From the NCBI RefSeq assembly GCF_030348765.1, contig NZ_JAUCEU010000007.1, positions 5,925,501-5,989,500 of the forward strand: 64,000 nt of DNA, written 5' to 3'. Positions 17,449 to 26,894 of the stretch are shown here, in pieces. The notes under the pieces are model-generated. The model was not told the DNA's origin. It was given only the letters and a program-made list of their open reading frames with translations, and ran no database searches. Each line of letters begins with the position of its first letter. Position 1 is the stretch's first letter. A program made the translations under genes and the position numbers. The DNA is from Neobacillus sp. CF12 (lineage in GTDB: Bacteria; Bacillota; Bacilli; Bacillales; Cytobacillaceae).

Positions 17449-17606
17449 CTTGCCGGTGACTCCTACTAGGCCTCTTTTTTATGGAATATTAAAAAACCAT
17501 GAACAAAGTGTTAAATAGCGGGGAAGTTTTTGCGATATAGTTGATATGGGGGGAAAATCGTTTAAACTGAAATAAGAAGAGTTTTTTTTCAAGGAGTTGA
17601 CGGATT

Positions 17607-18308
17607 TTGAAAATTCTCGTGATTGAAGATAACACAAGTGTGTGTTCAATGATTGAAATGTTTTTTGCAAAGGAAGAAATTGAAGGGACCTTTGTGAATG
17701 ACGGACTAGAAGGGTACAACACGTTCAAAACAGGAACGTGGGATGCGTTGATTGTCGACTGGATGCTTCCAGGTATGGACGGTGTAAATATTTGCCGGAA
17801 AATTAGGGAAGAGAAATATTCCGTTCCGATTATTATGCTGACTGCGAAGGATACCGAGTCAGACCAAGTGCTTGGGCTTGAAATGGGAGCAGACGATTAT
17901 GTCACAAAGCCATTTAGTCCACTTACCTTAATGGCAAGAATAAAGGCGGTCACCCGTCGATATCAAACACAAGTGACAAACCAAAAAGATGATTTCCTTC
18001 AGACAGAATATTTTAAAATAAGTAAAAATACCCGTGAAGTGCTAGTCGATGGAAAGCCAATAACGAACCTCACGCCTAAAGAGTTTGACCTGTTATATTA
18101 TATGGTTGAACATCCCCGGCAGGTTTTTTCAAGGGAACAATTGTTAGAACGGGTATGGGGATATCAATTTTACGGTGATGAGCGAACAGTAGACGTTCAC
18201 ATTAAGCGACTGCGAAAAAAAGTAGAAACAGCCACGCAGCCATTCTTCCACACTGTATGGGGAGTAGGTTATAAGTTTGATGAGTCGATTCAAACAGATA
18301 AGAATTAA
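17607..18308 (+). CDS. OmpR-family response regulator
   Basis: A 233-residue protein with a receiver domain (acidic pocket VIEDNTS, phospho-acceptor Asp in LIVDWMLPG, switch Thr in MLTAKD, Lys in DDYVTKPFSP) and a C-terminal winged helix (LTPKEFDLLYYMVEHPRQVF...RTVDVHIKRLRKK). TTG start with AAGGAG upstream. The kinase gene overlaps its end by 29 bases, so the pair is translationally coupled. HtrA-like protease and foldase genes follow, suggesting an envelope or secretion stress role. Confidence 0.92.
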   Translation: MKILVIEDNTSVCSMIEMFFAKEEIEGTFVNDGLEGYNTFKTGTWDALIVDWMLPGMDGVNICRKIREEKYSVPIIMLTAKDTESDQVLGLEMGADDYVTKPFSPLTLMARIKAVTRRYQTQVTNQKDDFLQTEYFKISKNTREVLVDGKPITNLTPKEFDLLYYMVEHPRQVFSREQLLERVWGYQFYGDERTVDVHIKRLRKKVETATQPFFHTVWGVGYKFDESIQTDKN

Positions 18309-19704
18309 ATATTTTTCACAACAGTTTATTAGCCATATCAGTATTATCATTGTCGCTTTTCTAGTATTAAGTATTTTGTTTGCTCATTATGTTGGAAATT
18401 TGGTATATGACGAAAAAGCTGATGAATTGATCTCATATGGAAAAGCCATTATTTCTGATATTGAAAGAAATCCAATCGCTACGGACCAAATCATCAATCA
18501 ATATAGTAATACTTTACGGTCTAGAAAGATAAGTTTTAGTATGTTTGATCAAGAGGCCAATCTGTATGCTGTCGGTAGAAGTGGACCTGCCATTGAGTTA
18601 AAACCTAATGAGTGGGAAAAAATCACAAATGGTCAAACCATTATTGTCCAAAGTGATTATAAGCGATTTGATCAAGATGGCGTTACTTTTGTTGTTTTAC
18701 CCTATATTGATAATCGTGACAGGTTTATTGGCGGAATCTTGTTAACCTCACCAATCAGTGGGTCAAGTACGATGATTCGCCAAGTGAATCAGTTTTTAAT
18801 CTATACAATCTTAATTGCTCTAGGTGTATCTTTTTTACTGAGCTGGCTTCTATCAAAAATCCATGTTAACCGGATTAAGCGTCTCCGTGAAGCGACATCG
18901 CTTGTGTCAGCTGGAGATTACCATGTACATGTACCGTCCTCCAATTTCGATGAAATCGGAGAGTTAGCGAATGATTTTAACCATATGGTAAAAAAATTAA
19001 ACCATTCGATGGAGGAAATTACAGCACTTGAGAATCGAAGACGTCAATTCATGGCAGATGTTTCGCATGAAATGAGAACACCGCTAACCACCATTAGCGG
19101 GGTTATTGAAGGATTAAAAAATGACATGATTCCTGAAGAGGATAAGGAACGAGGAATACATTTAGTTAGTCAAGAAGCAAAACGACTGATACGCCTCGTT
19201 AATGAAAACCTTGATTACGAAAAAATCAGGTCCAATCAAATAGAGTTATTTAGAGAAGATATTCAACTATTAGAATTATTAGAAATCATTCAAGAACAAT
19301 TAACTGCACAAGCTGAAGAGAAGAATGTTCAAATCATTGTTGAGGCTGATGAAGAAGTGATGGTCAATGCTGACTATGATCGTCTAGTCCAAATTTTGAT
19401 TAATATTACTAAGAATAGTATTCAATTTACTTCTGATGGGACGATTTGGCTAAGAGGTAGAAAGGACCATAATGGTACGGTAATTGAAGTTGAAGATACA
19501 GGGATTGGGATTGACCCAAATGAAGTTGAAAAAATTTGGCGGCGTTTTTACAAAGCTGAAATTTCAAGGACGAGCAATCCATACGGTGCTTTCGGTCTAG
19601 GTCTATCGATTGTAAAACAGCTGGTTCTACTTCATAATGGTGAGATTGATGTGGAAAGCGAAAAAGGAAAAGGGACGAAATTTACGATTACCTTCAAACC
19701 TTAA
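18280..19704 (+). CDS. Sensor histidine kinase
   Basis: A 474-residue membrane kinase: helix 1 (about 18-40), an extracellular sensor of about 125 residues, helix 2 (about 168-190), HAMP (about 190-245), a HisKA domain with phospho-acceptor in DVSHEMRTPLTTI, and an ATPase domain with N box NITKNSIQFTSDG, DTGIGI and GAFGLGLSI. ATG 18280 is preferred to the adjacent TTG 18277. It is coupled to the regulator. The domain layout resembles B. subtilis YclK/CssS-type kinases, but the signal is not evident. Confidence 0.9.
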   Translation: MSRFKQIRIKYFSQQFISHISIIIVAFLVLSILFAHYVGNLVYDEKADELISYGKAIISDIERNPIATDQIINQYSNTLRSRKISFSMFDQEANLYAVGRSGPAIELKPNEWEKITNGQTIIVQSDYKRFDQDGVTFVVLPYIDNRDRFIGGILLTSPISGSSTMIRQVNQFLIYTILIALGVSFLLSWLLSKIHVNRIKRLREATSLVSAGDYHVHVPSSNFDEIGELANDFNHMVKKLNHSMEEITALENRRRQFMADVSHEMRTPLTTISGVIEGLKNDMIPEEDKERGIHLVSQEAKRLIRLVNENLDYEKIRSNQIELFREDIQLLELLEIIQEQLTAQAEEKNVQIIVEADEEVMVNADYDRLVQILINITKNSIQFTSDGTIWLRGRKDHNGTVIEVEDTGIGIDPNEVEKIWRRFYKAEISRTSNPYGAFGLGLSIVKQLVLLHNGEIDVESEKGKGTKFTITFKP

Positions 19705-19734
19705 GCAGCAGGGGAACTCCTGTTGCTTTTTCTT
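19703..19734 (+). terminator. Intrinsic terminator after the kinase
   Basis: AAGCAGCAGG/CCTGTTGCTT stem with a six-base loop followed by TTTTCTT; it separates the two-component genes from the protease gene. Confidence 0.75.
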
Positions 19735-19870
19735 ATGAGTTTATCCGACTTTTTTCTTAATAATTTCCTAATCCCGTTATAGTTTGTTAACAGTTTTTTC
19801 ATAATTGTGGGCTAAAGTATAGATAAGGAAATAAATTACACAAATTTACGTGTAAAGGAGAAGAAAAAGC

Positions 19871-21286
19871 ATGAATTACAAAGACGAATTCGAAAGAGAA
19901 AATGAGAATAACATCCAAAATACATCAGATGAAGGTTCAGATGTTAATGATAGCGAGCCAGAAGAAAATGAAACTGCAATCCAACGTGAGGGAGAAGTGG
20001 AAGGGGTAACAGTATATACAGCAAGCGAATCAACACCAGAAACGAATGAGTTTGAGGAAACAAAAGAAGAAACCCTACAACTTACTAATCGTGTAGAGCT
20101 AAAAAATAGTTCGAAGAAAAAGAAGAAAAAGTTAAAAGGTTTTGCCTCTATGGTTGCGGCTGGGATGGTGGGTTCTGTCTTAACGCTCACGGTGCTTCCC
20201 TTTACTGACTATATGGAGAACTTTGTTAATACAGAAAGTCAGTCACAGGGTATCACCTTGCAGAACACGAATCCTGAGACAAATACGGTAACAGCACAGC
20301 CAACATCAGCAAAATCTTCCTCATCAATTGCTGATACAGTTGAGCAATTATCAAAAACAATTGTCGGGATTGTCAATTACCAGCAGCGTCAAAGCAGAAG
20401 TTTTTATGGAGATAGTACATCACAGGATGTTGAAAGCGGGACAGGGTCAGGTGTAATATTTCAAAAAAATAATGATATTGCCTATATTGTAACCAATAAC
20501 CACGTCGTCGAGGGTGCCACAAAACTTGAGGTATCGTTATATAACGGTGAAAAGGTAAATGCAGAAGTTGTTGGAACCGATGCTTTAACCGATTTGGCTG
20601 TTTTAAAAATTGATAGTAAAAATGTTGAAGCCACTGCCCAGTTTGGTAATTCATCCACACTTCGTCCTGGTGATGAGGTTTATGCAATTGGGAACCCACT
20701 TGGATTAGAATTCTCAAGAACCGTAACCCAAGGTATCGTTAGTGCGGTTAACAGGAGTATTGATGTTACTACATCAGCTGGAACATGGGAGACCACGGTC
20801 ATTCAAACAGACGCAGCCATCAATCCGGGAAATAGCGGCGGTGCGTTAATTAATCCTGAAGGTTTAGTCATTGGAATCAATAGCTTGAAAATTGCTGATA
20901 GTGGTGTCGAGGGATTAGGATTTGCGATTCCAAGTAACGATTTAATTCCGATTGTGAATCAATTGATAGAAAACGGAAAAGTAGAGAGACCTTATCTTGG
21001 AGTGGGACTTGCTGATTTAACGGAAGTGCCGCAAATGTATTGGGAAAACCTTCCTGACAGTGTCAAAGAAGGGGTTATGATTACAGCGGTTGAACCAAAC
21101 TCTGCTGCAGCTAACGGAGGCTTAGAGGCACAGGATGTGATTGTTTCCATGAATGGTACAAATATAGCTAATTCATCTGAGCTAAGGAAATACTTGTACT
21201 CCGATGTGAAAAATGGCGATGAAATAAAATTTGAAGTCTATCGTGACGGTAAGCTTACTAGTGTAAACGTTAAGCTAGCGAAATAA
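19871..21286 (+). CDS. HtrA/DegP-like membrane-anchored serine protease
   Basis: A 471-residue S1C protease. An acidic cytosolic tail (1-75), a Lys-rich stop (82-89) and one membrane helix (about 91-112) place the protease outside the cell. The catalytic triad is His211 (NNHVVEGA), Asp241 (LTDLAVLKI) and Ser322 (GNSGGAL); one PDZ domain (about 375-465) follows. Such enzymes degrade misfolded exported proteins. AAAGGAG lies 10 bases before ATG. The foldase gene follows after 21 bases and the two-component system precedes it, as in secretion-stress modules. Confidence 0.92.
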   Translation: MNYKDEFERENENNIQNTSDEGSDVNDSEPEENETAIQREGEVEGVTVYTASESTPETNEFEETKEETLQLTNRVELKNSSKKKKKKLKGFASMVAAGMVGSVLTLTVLPFTDYMENFVNTESQSQGITLQNTNPETNTVTAQPTSAKSSSSIADTVEQLSKTIVGIVNYQQRQSRSFYGDSTSQDVESGTGSGVIFQKNNDIAYIVTNNHVVEGATKLEVSLYNGEKVNAEVVGTDALTDLAVLKIDSKNVEATAQFGNSSTLRPGDEVYAIGNPLGLEFSRTVTQGIVSAVNRSIDVTTSAGTWETTVIQTDAAINPGNSGGALINPEGLVIGINSLKIADSGVEGLGFAIPSNDLIPIVNQLIENGKVERPYLGVGLADLTEVPQMYWENLPDSVKEGVMITAVEPNSAAANGGLEAQDVIVSMNGTNIANSSELRKYLYSDVKNGDEIKFEVYRDGKLTSVNVKLAK

Positions 21287-21307
21287 TTTAAGGGAGCAAT
21301 CAATAGA

Positions 21308-22201
21308 ATGACTTTTATTAAGCAAAATAAAAAAATAGTTTTTATTATAGCGGTAGTAATGATCGCAATCGGTATTTTCCTAAGTTCAGCAATATCAAAG
21401 GATAAAGCTATTGCAAAAATTAATGGTGATGCCATCAGTAAAGATGAACTGTATGATGTGATGGTTGAACAATATGGAGCCGCTACGGTTGAACAATTAA
21501 TCGCCGATAAGATTGTCGCTTCTGAAGCAAAAAAAGAAAAAATTACGATTACAAATGAAGAATTGAATGAAGAAGTGGATAAATTAAAGGAATCCTATGG
21601 TGGTGAAGAAGTATTTGACCAAATGCTGGTATCGAATAATACAACACTTGATGTCCTTAAAGAAGATTTGAAAAATTATTTAACCTTACGTAAACTAATT
21701 GAACCGCAAATAGAGATTACGGATGAAGAATTAAAAACATATTTTGATGAAAATAAAGATTCCCTTGGTCAAGAAGAACAAGTAAAAGCCAGCCATATTC
21801 TTGTCGAAGATGAAGCTACTGCAAAAGAAATTAAACAAAAGCTTGCTGATGGAGCAGACTTCGCAGAATTGGCGAAGGAATATTCAACCGATGAAGGTTC
21901 AAAGGAAAGTGGTGGAGAACTTGGCTTTTTCCCAAGAGGAACGATGGTAACTGAATTTGAGGATGTTGCCTTTGCATTACCTGTTAATCAAATTAGTGAA
22001 CCAGTAAAATCTGATTATGGGTACCATATTATTAAGGTTGAAGAGAAAAAGGAAGCAAAAGAAGCAAATTATGATGACAGCAAAGCTGCCATTAAGGAAA
22101 CATTAATTGATCAAAAAATAGAAACTGAATACTCGGTTTGGCTTGAAGAAAAGAAAAAGGACTATGATATTGAAAATTCCCTTGAAAGTTTAGTTGGATA
22201 A
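21308..22201 (+). CDS. PrsA-like peptidyl-prolyl isomerase (parvulin), membrane anchored
   Basis: A 297-residue exported foldase. A single N-terminal helix (about 11-28) acts as an anchor; there is no lipobox Cys, unlike classical PrsA. A SurA-like N region (about 38-130) is followed by a parvulin domain (about 140-232) with ASHILVEDE, GELGFFPRGTMV and DYGYHIIKV. It would help fold secreted proteins. The layout and length resemble B. subtilis YacD. It follows the protease gene after 21 bases, probably in one operon. Confidence 0.88.
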   Translation: MTFIKQNKKIVFIIAVVMIAIGIFLSSAISKDKAIAKINGDAISKDELYDVMVEQYGAATVEQLIADKIVASEAKKEKITITNEELNEEVDKLKESYGGEEVFDQMLVSNNTTLDVLKEDLKNYLTLRKLIEPQIEITDEELKTYFDENKDSLGQEEQVKASHILVEDEATAKEIKQKLADGADFAELAKEYSTDEGSKESGGELGFFPRGTMVTEFEDVAFALPVNQISEPVKSDYGYHIIKVEEKKEAKEANYDDSKAAIKETLIDQKIETEYSVWLEEKKKDYDIENSLESLVG

Positions 22202-22221
22202 CTCTACATTACGAGGTGAAA

Positions 22222-22638
22222 ATGGTGAATCAAGTCGGAAAGTATGCAGCGAGCGAAGACGTAGATGGGCTTGAATTGATGAAAATGGTTATGGAGCTTC
22301 CTGAAAAGGATAAAATGCTCATGTGGTCTCAAGGGTATATCGACTTGGTTGTTGAAAAATTACCTGACTATGCTCGGGATATCTTAGATGAGCGAACAAG
22401 AAAATGGGAAGATACAAAGGCATTCTATCAGGAACAAATAGAAGAAGTTCTCAATGATGAGGAATTTAAAAGGCAAGCAAAGGGTGAACGGAAGCAGTTT
22501 GCCCTTTATGTTATGGAGCATTATCGAGAACTCCAATCCTTGGTGTTTGCGGCATACGATGGAAAAATTAACGAAGAAGATATCCGGAAATTTGTCTATC
22601 GGAGGCGGTTTGGCGGAAGGAAAAAGTATTTGCACTAA
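22222..22638 (+). CDS. Hypothetical helical cytosolic protein
   Basis: A 138-residue, charged, all-helical protein with no signal peptide or membrane segment. Recognisable segments are MVMELPEKDKMLMWSQGYID and a basic end FVYRRRFGGRKKYLH. Family not recognised. ATG 22222 follows GAGGTG by 4-5 bases; a GTG at 22216 lies inside that site. It starts 20 bases after the foldase gene and is probably the last gene of that operon. Confidence 0.65.
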   Translation: MVNQVGKYAASEDVDGLELMKMVMELPEKDKMLMWSQGYIDLVVEKLPDYARDILDERTRKWEDTKAFYQEQIEEVLNDEEFKRQAKGERKQFALYVMEHYRELQSLVFAAYDGKINEEDIRKFVYRRRFGGRKKYLH

Positions 22639-22680
22639 GGATAAATGTGAAAACCTTTTGATTAGTCAGAAAAAATAGGC

Positions 22681-22709
22681 TTGCAATGTGTGATAGAAAT
22701 ATCTACAAT
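22681..22709 (+). promoter_or_regulatory. Sigma-A promoter of the ABC-F leader
   Basis: TTGCAA (22681-22686), 17-base spacer, TACAAT (22704-22709), placing the start about 30 bases before the leader ORF. Confidence 0.65.
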
Positions 22710-22744
22710 ATAAGTATCTTGAGTTGAAACGGAGGTGTAAAGAG

Positions 22745-22879
22745 ATGGTTCGTTCTATTTTTGTACGTGTACAGTGGCTAGAAGCGCTATATTTGTGCCG
22801 TGCAATTTTTCATGAGGTAGTTTTCAAAGGGGGTAGTCTGTCCTTTTTTCAAAATTACAAAATGAATATAGAACGATAA
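22745..22879 (+). CDS. Candidate leader peptide (44 aa) before the ABC-F gene
   Basis: MVRSIFVRVQWLEALYLCRA begins a 44-residue frame ending at TAA 22877-22879. A near-ideal GGAGGTG site lies 5-9 bases upstream. The frame is followed by two terminator hairpins and then the ABC-F gene. Such leader ORFs commonly control ABC-F resistance genes by drug-induced ribosome stalling. No known leader family was recognised, and coding status is inferred from the ribosome site and position. Confidence 0.55.
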   Translation: MVRSIFVRVQWLEALYLCRAIFHEVVFKGGSLSFFQNYKMNIER

Positions 22880-22884
22880 ACACA

Positions 22885-22991
22885 TCTCTTTACCCATCAT
22901 AAAAATAGGTGATAAGAGGGTGCCTTTTTAGCACTCTTTTTTCATGCCAATTTTTCAAAATGCGGGTATCTATAGATGCCTGCATTTTTTT
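22885..22991 (+). promoter_or_regulatory. Transcription attenuator of the ABC-F gene (two terminators)
   Basis: Terminator 1 (about 22914-22945) pairs AAGAG.GTGC with GCACTCTT and ends in a T-run. Terminator 2 (22960-22991) pairs ATGC.GGTATCT with AGATGCC.GCAT and ends in seven T residues, 20 bases before the ABC-F ribosome site. An alternative hairpin CTCTT..CC/GG..AAGAG (22885-22919) would use the left arm of terminator 1 and could act as antiterminator. Together with the leader ORF this looks like an attenuator. Confidence 0.7.
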
Positions 22992-23024
22992 GTGAAGAGA
23001 GTGTTCAAATAAAGGAGAATGAAC

Positions 23025-24899
23025 ATGATCGTATGTAGTGTTAATCATATAGCAAAATCATTTGGCGGAAATATTATTTTTGAAGATTTATCATTTGAAA
23101 TCCACGAAGGAAATCGGGTTGGCTTAGTTGGTCGAAACGGCAGCGGGAAGACAACATTATTAAAGATGCTTGCCAATCAAGAAACCATCGATGGCGGCGT
23201 TATCCATTGGAAAAAGGGACTGAAGATCGGCTACCTTGCACAAATTCCAGATTATAAGGACCTAACCGTAAAAAAAGTATTAAAGACAGCATTTGCGGAA
23301 TTAGTAGAGACAGAATCAAAACTCCAACAATTAGAGTTTGAGATGGGCCAGGAACTCACACCTATCCATTTGCAAAGACTCATGGATCAATACGGTAAGC
23401 TTCAGGATGATTTTATTCTAAACGGCGGATATGAAATGGATGCGCAAATGGACCGTGTTTCACATGGTTTAAATATTGTTGAGCTTTTAGATAAACCTTT
23501 TTCACTGTTAAGTGGCGGTGAAAAAACGAAGGTGGGTCTGGCATTAAGTTTATTGAAGAAACCTGAACTTCTATTGCTAGATGAACCAACTAACCATCTA
23601 GACTTAATGGCAATTGAGTGGCTTGGTACATTTCTAAAGGAATATTCAGGCACAATCATTCTAATTTCCCATGACCGTTACTTTTTAGATGAGGTTGTGA
23701 CAAAAGTACTCGAAATGGAGGATGGAGAAATTGAGTTATACCATACAAACTTTAGTGGGTTTGTAAAAGAGAAAGAAGAGCGACTGTTACGGGAGTTCCA
23801 GGAATATCAGGAGCAGCAGCGTAAGATAAAAAAAATGAAGGAAGCAATTAAACGACTTCGTGAATGGGCCAATCGTGCCAATCCACCTAGTGCTGCCCTT
23901 CATAAACGGGCTACCAATATGCAAAGGGCATTAGATCGAATTGAGAAACTCGACCGTCCAAAACTCGATGTGAAAAAAATGGCGATTGATTTTGAATCCA
24001 ATGATCGCAGCGGGAAGGATGTTATTAAACTAGAAAATGTCTCAAAAAGCTTTGGAAGCCGGACACTTTTTGGAAACGTAAATATGCTCGTTCAATATAA
24101 GGATCGGACTGCGATTGTTGGTGAAAACGGAACAGGAAAATCGACGCTCTTAAAGATGATTCTTCGCGAATGTGAAAGTGACCATGGAAGTGTTAAGGTT
24201 GGAAGTAATGTGAAAATCGGCTATTTATCTCAGCATGTCTTCCAAAGCATTGGGGATGAACGGGTAATCGATGTGTTCCGTTCAGAAGTAACTGTTAATG
24301 AAGGAGAAGCAAGACATATTTTAGCCCGATTCTTATTTTACGGACCTGCTGTTTTCCGGAAAGTTAATCAATTAAGCGGTGGCGAAAGAATGCGATTGCG
24401 TCTTGCGCAACTTATGTATCAAGACATTAATCTTCTCGTACTAGATGAACCAACGAATCACCTAGATATTGATTCATGTGAGGTACTAGAAGAAGCACTA
24501 GAGCAATTTAATGGAACGATATTGGCTGTATCTCATGACAGATATTTTCTCAATAAATTATTTAACAAAATCTATTGGCTCCAAGAGGGGTCACTTTACT
24601 TCTTTGATGGGAACTATGACTGGGCTAAAGGGAAATTAAGCGCCATAAAAGTGGTTCCACCTACAGAGCCAGAAATGGTACAAAAGAAAGTGTTAAAACC
24701 AAAATCATTGGAAGTAGTGACGGTTAAGGTTGTGAATCTAGAAGAAAAGCTTGAGGAGCTTGAGGCGCAGATACACTCACTGAAACAACAAATGGAAAGT
24801 GTGAATGATATCGAGGTGCTTCAAAAATACTATGCAGAATTAGAAACGATGGAAATAGAAAGGGAACAACTATATAGTCAGTTAGATGAAGTGGTTTAA
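23025..24899 (+). CDS. ABC-F family ATPase, probable ribosome-associated protein
   Basis: A 624-residue soluble protein with two ATPase domains and no membrane helix. Domain 1 has Walker A GRNGSGKTT, signature LSGGEKTKV and Walker B LLLLDEPTNHLD; domain 2 has GENGTGKST, LSGGERMRL and LLVLDEPTNHLD. A charged interdomain linker (about 240-310) and a C-terminal coiled coil (about 570-624) are typical of ABC-F proteins, which act on the ribosome as translation factors or give drug protection. Attenuator control favours a protection role. Start 23025 is set by AAAGGAG seven bases upstream; ATG 23019 is too close. Confidence 0.85.
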   Translation: MIVCSVNHIAKSFGGNIIFEDLSFEIHEGNRVGLVGRNGSGKTTLLKMLANQETIDGGVIHWKKGLKIGYLAQIPDYKDLTVKKVLKTAFAELVETESKLQQLEFEMGQELTPIHLQRLMDQYGKLQDDFILNGGYEMDAQMDRVSHGLNIVELLDKPFSLLSGGEKTKVGLALSLLKKPELLLLDEPTNHLDLMAIEWLGTFLKEYSGTIILISHDRYFLDEVVTKVLEMEDGEIELYHTNFSGFVKEKEERLLREFQEYQEQQRKIKKMKEAIKRLREWANRANPPSAALHKRATNMQRALDRIEKLDRPKLDVKKMAIDFESNDRSGKDVIKLENVSKSFGSRTLFGNVNMLVQYKDRTAIVGENGTGKSTLLKMILRECESDHGSVKVGSNVKIGYLSQHVFQSIGDERVIDVFRSEVTVNEGEARHILARFLFYGPAVFRKVNQLSGGERMRLRLAQLMYQDINLLVLDEPTNHLDIDSCEVLEEALEQFNGTILAVSHDRYFLNKLFNKIYWLQEGSLYFFDGNYDWAKGKLSAIKVVPPTEPEMVQKKVLKPKSLEVVTVKVVNLEEKLEELEAQIHSLKQQMESVNDIEVLQKYYAELETMEIEREQLYSQLDEVV

Positions 24900-24967
24900 G
24901 AAAACTGCCAACACTCAATAATACCTCCAGAATATGATATAGGTGAACACACATGGGAGGTGAAAGG

Positions 24968-25396
24968 ATGGCAGTAGTTAAAGCTAGTTCTTCGGATATC
25001 GACCTTTTAGCAAGACTGCTTAGGGCGGAAGCCGAAGGAGAAGGCACCCAAGGAATGTTAATGGTAGGGAATGTGGGGATTAATCGCATACGAGCAAATT
25101 GCTCGGATTTTAAAGGTATTAGAACGGTTCCACAAATGATTTATCAGCCGCATGCGTTTGAAGCAACTACAAAAGGCTATTTTTATCAACGTGCTAGAAC
25201 GGCAGAAAGACGATTAGCCCAAAGAGCCATTAATGGAGAAAGAATTTGGCCCTCAAAATTTTCTCTTTGGTATTTTAGGCCACAAGGTGATTGCCCGCAA
25301 ACGTGGTATGATCAGCCTCTTGTTGGACGATTCAAACTGCATTGTTTTTACCAACCTACAGGTGAAGAATGCGAAAACATTTATAACACTTATTAA
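24968..25396 (+). CDS. cwlJ: Spore cortex cell wall hydrolase CwlJ
   Basis: A 142-residue hydrolase (Hydrolase_2 family) that degrades spore cortex peptidoglycan during germination. It is collinear with B. subtilis CwlJ: LLARLLRAEAEGEGTQGM, the VGNVGINRIRANCSDFKGI region, QMIYQPHAFEA and LWYFRPQGDCP. No signal peptide, as in CwlJ. Start 24968 follows GGGAGGTGAAAGG; 24953 would lie at the site itself. The usual partner gerQ is not adjacent here. A terminator follows. Confidence 0.95.
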   Translation: MAVVKASSSDIDLLARLLRAEAEGEGTQGMLMVGNVGINRIRANCSDFKGIRTVPQMIYQPHAFEATTKGYFYQRARTAERRLAQRAINGERIWPSKFSLWYFRPQGDCPQTWYDQPLVGRFKLHCFYQPTGEECENIYNTY

Positions 25397-25401
25397 TTTG
25401 A

Positions 25402-25434
25402 ATGGAGCCGTAAATTCACGGCTCCATTTATTTT
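25402..25434 (+). terminator. Intrinsic terminator after cwlJ
   Basis: ATGGAGCCGT/ACGGCTCCAT with six-base loop and TTATTTTG tail. Confidence 0.85.
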
Positions 25435-25496
25435 GCTTTTCGAAAGATAAGGCAATCATTATAATTAGAGTTATTAAATAGTAAGGTTGGTACAGA

Positions 25497-26810
25497 ATGA
25501 AGCAATTTTCAATAAAACAACTACTACTTCTCCTTATCGTTACATTATCTGGTGTGATCTGGTCCGTACTTTTTCAACAACCGCTTGTCATCGGGTTTCT
25601 GCCAGGATATATTCTTCTAGTTATTCTTTCACTACTGAAAAAGGAGCGTATAAAACATGTATTTCACATAAGTCTTAAAGGAGTTTATAAGACTAGGATT
25701 GTTATTCTCATATTATTTCTAGTTAGTTTTTTACTTCCGTCCTGGTATTTATCGGGAACGATAGATCAAATGGTAAAAATCACACTGTATTTAATAAATC
25801 CTAACTATTTTTTTGTTTTAACGTTCGTTGCTGCGATGGTCTTTTCAATGCTTCTGGGAACAACAGTTGGAACGCTAAGTTCGATTGGAATTCCTATTTT
25901 GGGGACTGCAGCAGTATTAAACCTGCCCACTGAGGTGGTAGCGGGTGCCTTGGTTTCAGGAGCATTCGTGGGGGATCGTACCTCACCATTTTCTAGTGCG
26001 CATCAATTATTGGCACATACCGTTGAAATACCCGTAAAAAAACTATGGAATGCAATGTTATTTACGACATTGGTCGCGGTTGGAATGTGTTTTCTTTTTT
26101 ACGGATCTTTTGATATCCTTTCTGATGTTCCTTTAGTTCATACAGAGGCTTTAAGATGGAGTGATCTTTTGTTGTTGAAGTTTATACCTCCATTCATTTT
26201 GCTACTTCTAGTTCTGTTTCGATTTAGTATTATTTATGCTTTCCTTTCAAGTATCCTTTCCGCTGGTATCATTTCTTTAATTAAAGGTGTTGCGCTGGTG
26301 GAAATTGTTCGTGCCTATTGGAATGGAATTGAAGGTCTAGGCGGAGGCTTTATTCATATGTACGAATTATTGCTGTTTCTTGCTTTAGCAGGTGCCTATA
26401 ATGGTTTATTGGAAGAATTGAACGTCATTCAGCCTTATCTAGATAAATGGCTGCAAAGTTCAACAACCTTAACAGATGACACCTTAAAAACTTTCGCAGC
26501 TACTCTATTAATCAGTTTTATTGCAGCTAATCAAACTCTTCCCATTATCCTTACAGGGAGGTCCTTTTTACCTCATTGGTCTAGCAAATATGGGAAAGAG
26601 GAATTGGCAAGAGTAATGGGAGATACCACGATGTTATTCCCGGGTATGGTCCCGTGGAGCGTACTTGCAATTATGTGCAGTACCATAGTTGGAATTCCTA
26701 TCTTTGAATATTTGCCGTACGCCATTTTTTTATGGTTGTTACCACTTTTGACAATAATCGTTTCTTTCTTTAAACATGTAAAAAAATCGAGAGGTTTAGT
26801 TACTGCATAA
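25497..26810 (+). CDS. Na+/H+ antiporter NhaC-family protein
   Basis: A 437-residue membrane protein with about eleven helices. The segments FVGDRTSPFSSAHQLLAHTV (about 160-180) and GDTTMLFPGMVPWSVLAI (near 380) fit the NhaC/ion-transporter superfamily, in which sodium or an organic ion is exchanged for protons. The N-terminal half is shorter than in NhaC itself, so it may be a related carrier with other substrates. ATG 25497 follows GGTTGG and lacks a strong ribosome site. Single gene. Confidence 0.75.
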   Translation: MKQFSIKQLLLLLIVTLSGVIWSVLFQQPLVIGFLPGYILLVILSLLKKERIKHVFHISLKGVYKTRIVILILFLVSFLLPSWYLSGTIDQMVKITLYLINPNYFFVLTFVAAMVFSMLLGTTVGTLSSIGIPILGTAAVLNLPTEVVAGALVSGAFVGDRTSPFSSAHQLLAHTVEIPVKKLWNAMLFTTLVAVGMCFLFYGSFDILSDVPLVHTEALRWSDLLLLKFIPPFILLLLVLFRFSIIYAFLSSILSAGIISLIKGVALVEIVRAYWNGIEGLGGGFIHMYELLLFLALAGAYNGLLEELNVIQPYLDKWLQSSTTLTDDTLKTFAATLLISFIAANQTLPIILTGRSFLPHWSSKYGKEELARVMGDTTMLFPGMVPWSVLAIMCSTIVGIPIFEYLPYAIFLWLLPLLTIIVSFFKHVKKSRGLVTA

Positions 26811-26894
26811 CGACCAAAGAATTATTGAAACGAATGAACTCCCTTGTACCCACATATAAGTGGTATATAGATATTTGGACAAGGGATGGGAATC

